Source: an uncultured Prevotella sp. (lineage in GTDB: Bacteria > Bacteroidota > Bacteroidia > Bacteroidales > Bacteroidaceae). Taken from it: DNA of 9,002 bases. Below the pieces are notes generated by a model, which did no database searches, was not told where the DNA came from, and saw nothing but the letters and a program-made list of their open reading frames with translations. A program made the position numbers and the translations under genes. Shown here in pieces: positions 5,710 through 9,002 of the stretch (positions are counted from its first letter, which is position 1; every line of letters begins with the position of its first letter). The DNA lies in contig CAKQPF010000096.1 in the NCBI GenBank assembly GCA_934256705.1, positions 1 to 9,002 of the forward strand, in the 5' to 3' direction.

Positions 5710-6732
5710 TTGAAATCGTATATCAAATACAAATTCTTCGTAATTGCCGCAATCATCACGATTGCGGCAATTACTGCTTGTGGCACTGACGGTCATCATT
5801 TCCGCATCGACGGACGTTTCCTCAACATCAACCGTGGCGAGTTCTACGTCTATAGTCCGGATGGAGCCATACAGGGCATTGACACCATCAACATCGAAGG
5901 CGGACGTTTCGGCTATGAGAGACCATGCGAAGCCGAAGGCACCATCATTATCGTCATGCCAAACTATTCCCAGCTGCCCATATTCGTCAAGCCCGGCAAA
6001 ACCATTGACATCAAGGCAGATGCCACGCATGTCAAGGAGATAAAGGTGACCGGCACCGAAGAAAATGAGAAATACTACGAATGGAAGAAGTCCATCGACG
6101 GAATGTCACCGCCACAGCAGAAGCAACAGGCGGAGGACTATATCCGGAAGAATCCGCATTCCATCGTCAGCAGATGGCTCTTGCGCTCTTTCTTCATCGT
6201 CACCACTACGCCTGACGTGAAGAAGGTCAAGGAACTCATCCCTCTCATGCAGAAGAAAGGCGAAGAGAATGCTGTCCTGTCACGCCTATCCGAGACGTTG
6301 GGCGGAGCGGCATCAGCACAGCCTGGCGACCGCATGCCGCAGTTCTCTGCCGTGGATATTGACGGAAAGCCCGTCTCTTCAGCAGATTATAACCGCGGAA
6401 AAACCATCGTATTGCTCTGGGCTTCATGGAATTTCGACGGCGTGAACATGCACCGTATGCTCAAGCGTACGCTCAAAGATATGTCGAAGAAGGGCAAGAC
6501 CTTGCCAAAGGTGCTCAGCCTTTCCATCGACGCATCCAAGGAAGACTCCAAGCGCAGCCTCCGTTTCGACAGCATATCATGGCACGTGGTCAGCGATGGA
6601 AAGATGTGGGAATCCCCTGTCGTCAAGGCTTTCGGCTTCTCAAGTGTCCCTGATAACGTCCTTATCGACAACGGTATAATCGTCGCAAGGCACAAACGCT
6701 TTGAAGACCTCATGAATGAAATCAACAAATAA
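5710..6732 (+). CDS. DUF4369/TlpA-like thioredoxin-fold lipoprotein lacking CXXC
   Basis: A 340-residue protein starting at TTG: no in-frame ATG lies between the preceding in-frame stop (5695) and the signal peptide. The lipoprotein signal ends at ITAC with Cys24. Residues about 30-115 match the beta-rich DUF4369 pattern common in Bacteroidales TlpA-like proteins (IDGRFLNINRGEFYVYSPDG). Residues about 205-338 form a thioredoxin/AhpC-TSA-like domain, beginning GDRMPQFSAVDIDGKPV and retaining the WASW strand-turn and the cis-proline region SSVPDNVLID (Pro314). Where active members have WCXXC, this protein reads WNFDG (Asn241, Gly244), so both redox cysteines are missing and thiol oxidoreductase activity is unlikely. 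It probably acts as a binding or structural envelope protein. It lies 45 nt after the TPR lipoprotein gene, likely in the same operon. A perfect inverted repeat sits within the signal-peptide codons. Confidence 0.85.
   Translation: MKSYIKYKFFVIAAIITIAAITACGTDGHHFRIDGRFLNINRGEFYVYSPDGAIQGIDTINIEGGRFGYERPCEAEGTIIIVMPNYSQLPIFVKPGKTIDIKADATHVKEIKVTGTEENEKYYEWKKSIDGMSPPQQKQQAEDYIRKNPHSIVSRWLLRSFFIVTTTPDVKKVKELIPLMQKKGEENAVLSRLSETLGGAASAQPGDRMPQFSAVDIDGKPVSSADYNRGKTIVLLWASWNFDGVNMHRMLKRTLKDMSKKGKTLPKVLSLSIDASKEDSKRSLRFDSISWHVVSDGKMWESPVVKAFGFSSVPDNVLIDNGIIVARHKRFEDLMNEINK
5741..5773 (+). other. Perfect 14-bp inverted repeat in signal-peptide codons
   Basis: The arm TAATTGCCGCAATC (5741-5754) and its exact complement (5760-5773) flank the 5-nt loop ATCAC. 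The repeat covers codons 11-22 of the lipoprotein and encodes the mirror-like peptide VIAAI-IT-IAAI. In mRNA it would form a stable hairpin about 30 nt after the TTG start. Confidence 0.8.
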
Positions 6733-6735
6733 AAG

Positions 6736-6780
6736 AGTGCAGCCACCGTGTCCGCCACGGTGGTTGCACTTTTCACTTTT
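6736..6780 (+). terminator. Strong intrinsic terminator of the lipoprotein operon
   Basis: A 15-bp stem (6736-6750 with 6756-6770, one G-U pair) has a 5-nt loop, TCCGC, and begins 4 nt after the stop codon at 6732. It is followed by TTTTCACTTTT. The stem-loop, T-tract and position fit an intrinsic terminator. Confidence 0.9.
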
Positions 6781-6860
6781 CGCTAAAACAAGGATCCGCC
6801 ATCGTATCAGCCACGGTGGTTGCACTTTTCACTCTTCCCTTTTCGCTAAAGCACGGACCC
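6742..6860. repeat. Tandem duplication of the terminator region
   Basis: Unit 1 (6742-6797, 56 nt) and unit 2 (6798-6860, 63 nt) share CCACGGTGGTTGCACTTTTC and a following TTTTCGCTAAA segment. Unit 2 has a 7-nt insertion (CTTCCCT region). In unit 2 the hairpin survives as CCATCGT with ACGGTGG through a G-U pair. A third unit begins at 6861 and diverges into the REP-like hairpin. Confidence 0.75.
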
Positions 6861-6889
6861 GCCACTGTGTCAGCCGCGTTACCGGCTGA
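6861..6889. repeat. REP-like hairpin, copy 2 of a dispersed family
   Basis: GCCACTGTGT is followed by the stem TCAGCCG (6870-6876) with CGGCTGA (6883-6889) around the loop CGTTAC. Flank, loop and the stem bases next to the loop match the copy at 3368-3396. Three stem pairs are changed on both sides, so pairing is kept. Confidence 0.7.
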
Positions 6890-6916
6890 TATGTCCAGCC
6901 TCCTGTAACCAAGGAA

Positions 6917-6946
6917 AGCCCCTCCAGGGAGGGGTGGGGGAGGGCT
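6917..6946 (+). repeat. C/G-rich palindromic repeat with G-quadruplex motif
   Basis: AGCCCCTCC pairs with later GGAGGGG or GGAGGGCT segments. The G-rich half, GGGAGGGGTGGGGGAGGG (6927-6944), has four G runs separated by single bases, the ideal form of an intramolecular G-quadruplex. Very similar C/G-rich elements are scattered through Bacteroidales intergenic regions. From 6947 to 7080 I see only A/T-rich sequence. Confidence 0.7.
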
Positions 6947-7081
6947 ACTCTTCTTTATTATAAGGTCTCCGCACAAATAGTAAATTCTACCTTTTGTAAA
7001 CTGAATATAGCAAACAAAAGGAAAATTGATAGGTATAAATAACATTTTTCGCAAAAAGATACACCATTACAAGAAAACTTC

Positions 7082-7098
7082 TTGCAAAATTTTTGCAA
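7082..7098. promoter_or_regulatory. Candidate operator overlapping the pckA -33 box
   Basis: TTGCAAAATTTTTGCAA is a perfect 8-bp dyad around one central base and covers the -33 TTTG of the pckA promoter. Dyads of this size are typical sites for dimeric regulators. Which regulator binds, if any, cannot be told from sequence. Confidence 0.45.
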
Positions 7099-7122
7099 AG
7101 AATTTATTTTTTAGTAACTTTG
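7092..7122 (+). promoter_or_regulatory. pckA promoter (-33 and -7 elements)
   Basis: TTTG (7092-7095), a 19-bp spacer and TAACTTTG (7115-7122) match the Bacteroidetes vegetative promoter TTTG-N19-TAnnTTTG exactly. Transcription should start near 7129, giving a leader of about 100 nt. Confidence 0.85.
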
Positions 7123-7128
7123 CAAGCG

Positions 7129-7228
7129 AATAGGGGATTGCGCCCCGACTGCATGAAATAAGGGGAATGCAACCAATAATTTCGAGATAACAAATATTCA
7201 TCACTCTTAATAAGATTTTTATAAGAAA
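7129..7228 (+). other. pckA 5' leader with alternative short stems
   Basis: CCCC at 7143-7146 can pair with GGGG at 7133-7136 or with GGGG at 7162-7165, and TGCAT (7150-7154) can pair with ATGCA (7167-7171). The stems are short. The rest of the leader is A/T-rich and ends ATAAGAAA before the ATG. Confidence 0.35.
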
Positions 7229-8830
7229 ATGGCAAATTTGGATTTGACACAGTATGGCATCACAGGTTCTACCGTGATCGCTCACAATCCTTCTTACGAG
7301 AAGCTGTATGAAGAAGAGACAAAGGCAGGCCTCGAAGGCTTCGAGGTAGGTCAGAACACCGAGCTCGGTGCTGTCAACGTAATGACTGGTATCTTCACTG
7401 GTCGTTCTCCTAAAGACAAGTACATCGTGGACGATGCTCAGTCTCACGACAAGGTATGGTGGACCACTGAAGGTTACAAGAACGACAACCACCCAATGTC
7501 TGAGGAAGTTTGGGCTAAGGTAAAGGGTCTCGCTGTAAAGGAACTCTGCAACAAGAACCTCTACGTCGTTGATGCTTTCTGTGGAGCTAACAAGGATACT
7601 CGTATGGCTGTTCGTTTCATCGTTGAGGTTGCTTGGCAGGCTCACTTTGTTACCAACATGTTCATCAAGCCAACTGCTGAGGAACTCGCTGAGTTCAAGC
7701 CAAACTTCGTTATCTACAACGCTTCTAAGGCTAAGGTAGAAAACTACAAGGAGCTCGGTCTCAACTCTGAGACTTGTGTTGCATTCAACACCACAAGCCG
7801 CGAGCAGGTTATCATCAACACATGGTACGGTGGTGAGATGAAGAAGGGTATGTTCTCTATGATGAACTACTATCTCCCTCTTCAGGGCATCGCTTCTATG
7901 CACTGCTCTGCTAACTGTGACATGAACGGTGAGAACACAGCTATCTTCTTCGGTCTCTCTGGTACTGGTAAGACTACTCTCTCTACAGACCCTAAGCGTC
8001 GCCTTATCGGTGATGACGAGCACGGATGGGACGATAACGGCGTATTCAACTTCGAAGGTGGTTGCTATGCTAAGGTTATCAACCTCTCTAAGGAAAACGA
8101 GCCTGACATCTACGGCGCTATCAAGCGTAACGCTCTCCTCGAGAACGTAACTGTTGACGCTGAAGGCAAGATCGATTTCGCTAATAAGAAGGTTACTGAG
8201 AACACTCGTGTTTCTTACCCTATCAACCATATCAAGAACATCCAGCCAGGTTCTTCTGCTCCTGCTGCTAAGAATGTTATCTTCCTCTCTGCTGATGCAT
8301 TCGGTGTGCTCCCTCCAGTTTCTATCCTCACACCTGCACAGACTCAGTACTACTTCCTCTCTGGCTTCACAGCTAAGCTCGCTGGAACAGAGCGTGGTAT
8401 CACAGAGCCAACTCCTACTTTCTCTGCTTGCTTCGGTCAGGCATTCCTCGAGTTGCACCCTACTAAGTACGCTCAGGAACTCGTAAGAAAGATGGAAATG
8501 TCTGGTGCTAAGGCTTATCTCGTTAACACTGGTTGGAACGGTACTGGCAAGCGTATCTCTATCCCTGATACACGTGGTATCATCGACGCTATCCTCGATG
8601 GTTCTATCCTCAAGGCTGAGACTAAGAAGATTCCTATGTTCGACTTCGAAGTGCCTACAGCTCTTCCACACGTTAACCCTGCTATCCTCGACCCACGCGA
8701 CACTTACGCTGACGCTTCTGTATGGGAAGAGAAGGCTAAGGATCTTGCTGCTCGCTTCATCAAGAACTTCGCTAAGTACACCACTAACGAAGCTGGTAAG
8801 GCTCTCGTGGCTGCTGGTCCACAGCTCTAA
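7229..8830 (+). CDS. pckA: Phosphoenolpyruvate carboxykinase (ATP)
   Basis: Cytoplasmic enzyme interconverting oxaloacetate and phosphoenolpyruvate with ATP/ADP (EC 4.1.1.49). In fermentative Bacteroidales it often works in the CO2-fixing direction that feeds succinate formation. The 533-residue length is normal. Diagnostic motifs are present: the substrate-binding Arg in FTGRSPKDK, the metal-binding Lys in GEMKKGMF and His in SMHCSANCD, the P-loop GLSGTGKTTL (residues 242-251, Lys248), the metal-binding Asp263 in IGDDEHGW, and NTRVSYPI with the conserved Arg. The start ATG follows the A/T-rich leader of a consensus promoter. Codon use is strongly biased (CTC, GCT, AAG), as expected for a highly expressed gene. 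It is monocistronic here: its own promoter lies upstream and a terminator hairpin about 60 nt downstream, followed by a group II intron. Confidence 0.98.
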   Translation: MANLDLTQYGITGSTVIAHNPSYEKLYEEETKAGLEGFEVGQNTELGAVNVMTGIFTGRSPKDKYIVDDAQSHDKVWWTTEGYKNDNHPMSEEVWAKVKGLAVKELCNKNLYVVDAFCGANKDTRMAVRFIVEVAWQAHFVTNMFIKPTAEELAEFKPNFVIYNASKAKVENYKELGLNSETCVAFNTTSREQVIINTWYGGEMKKGMFSMMNYYLPLQGIASMHCSANCDMNGENTAIFFGLSGTGKTTLSTDPKRRLIGDDEHGWDDNGVFNFEGGCYAKVINLSKENEPDIYGAIKRNALLENVTVDAEGKIDFANKKVTENTRVSYPINHIKNIQPGSSAPAAKNVIFLSADAFGVLPPVSILTPAQTQYYFLSGFTAKLAGTERGITEPTPTFSACFGQAFLELHPTKYAQELVRKMEMSGAKAYLVNTGWNGTGKRISIPDTRGIIDAILDGSILKAETKKIPMFDFEVPTALPHVNPAILDPRDTYADASVWEEKAKDLAARFIKNFAKYTTNEAGKALVAAGPQL

Positions 8831-8890
8831 GACTATGCTCCCCTCATCTCTCCACAGAGACCAAAGGGAATTATATAGAGTTACAACATC

Positions 8891-8923
8891 AAGCCCTGCA
8901 ATCGCATCCCGGTTGCAGGGCTT
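8891..8923 (+). terminator. pckA terminator hairpin
   Basis: AAGCCCTGCAA (8891-8901) pairs perfectly with TTGCAGGGCTT (8913-8923), and two more inner pairs can form. The T-rich tail is short (CTTTCTC) because intron sequence starts at 8929. This is the kind of site group IIC introns prefer. Confidence 0.8.
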
Positions 8924-8928
8924 TCTCG

Positions 8929-9002
8929 GTATGCTCGGCATGAGCTTATTCTAATGGGTGCAAGTCCCTAACAAGCCCTAATAGCGGGAATTGTATAGCT
9001 AA
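8929..9002 (+). mobile_element. Group IIC intron, 5' end (domain I), truncated by the window
   Basis: From GTATG at 8929 the sequence matches the 5' end of group IIC introns as I recall the Oceanobacillus iheyensis intron (GUGUG-CCCGGCAUGGG, then AGGGUGAGAGUCCCGAAC). The first stem is GCTC-GGCAT-GAGC here against GCCC-GGCAU-GGGU there: same loop, compensated stem. TAATGGGTGCAAGTCCCTAAC follows at the right place. It lies six nucleotides after the right arm of the pckA terminator stem, the usual group IIC target. Any reverse transcriptase and the catalytic domain V would lie beyond the window, so completeness is unknown. Confidence 0.8.

Noticed and set aside
7067..8941. A 624-residue open frame antisense to pckA
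   Set aside because: It is a shadow of pckA's narrow codon choice. The product is low-complexity (Ser/Leu/Val/Glu-rich), has no recognisable domain and lacks a promoter.

Overview
The window looks like chromosomal DNA from a Bacteroidales bacterium, most likely Prevotella or a close relative. Three things point there: promoter -7 elements of the TAnnTTTG type, A/T-rich translation starts without Shine-Dalgarno motifs, and Bacteroidetes-type lipoproteins (a DUF4369/TlpA-like protein and an OmpA-like/TPR protein). The intergenic regions are also full of palindromic repeats of the kind common in this order. The genus is an inference from sequence character; no database was searched.

Layout. Positions 1-780 hold no convincing gene. 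They contain a terminator-like hairpin, a 22-nt tandem repeat, a 234-bp element with 13-bp terminal inverted repeats and nested REP-like palindromes, and a promoter with a repeat-bearing leader. A DUF4143-type AAA ATPase (781-2070) and a secreted alpha/beta hydrolase (2104-3267) follow. A repeat cluster (3270-3425) then leads to the most notable locus: a tRNA-Leu(UAA) gene (3567-3904) split in its anticodon by a 252-nt group I intron. Next come an OmpA-like/TPR lipoprotein (3979-5664) and, 45 nt later, a thioredoxin-fold lipoprotein that has lost its CXXC motif (5710-6732). The 500-bp gap after it holds a strong terminator, degenerate copies of that terminator, a REP-like hairpin, a G-quadruplex motif and the pckA promoter. 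ATP-dependent phosphoenolpyruvate carboxykinase (7229-8830) is followed by its terminator hairpin. Immediately after that, the last 74 nt match the 5' end of a group IIC intron that runs off the window.

How the genes relate. pckA is a central-metabolism gene. In Bacteroidales it generally runs in the carboxylating direction on the route to succinate. The two lipoprotein genes probably form one envelope-related transcription unit. The ATPase and the hydrolase lie 33 nt apart and could be cotranscribed, though no shared function is evident. pckA and the TPR lipoprotein show the narrow codon choice of highly expressed genes (CTC, GCT, AAG). The ATPase, hydrolase and TlpA-like genes do not.

The main discovery candidates are the intron-split tRNA-Leu in a non-cyanobacterial genome, the group IIC intron placed after the pckA terminator, and two dispersed hairpins whose stems differ by three compensatory base-pair changes.
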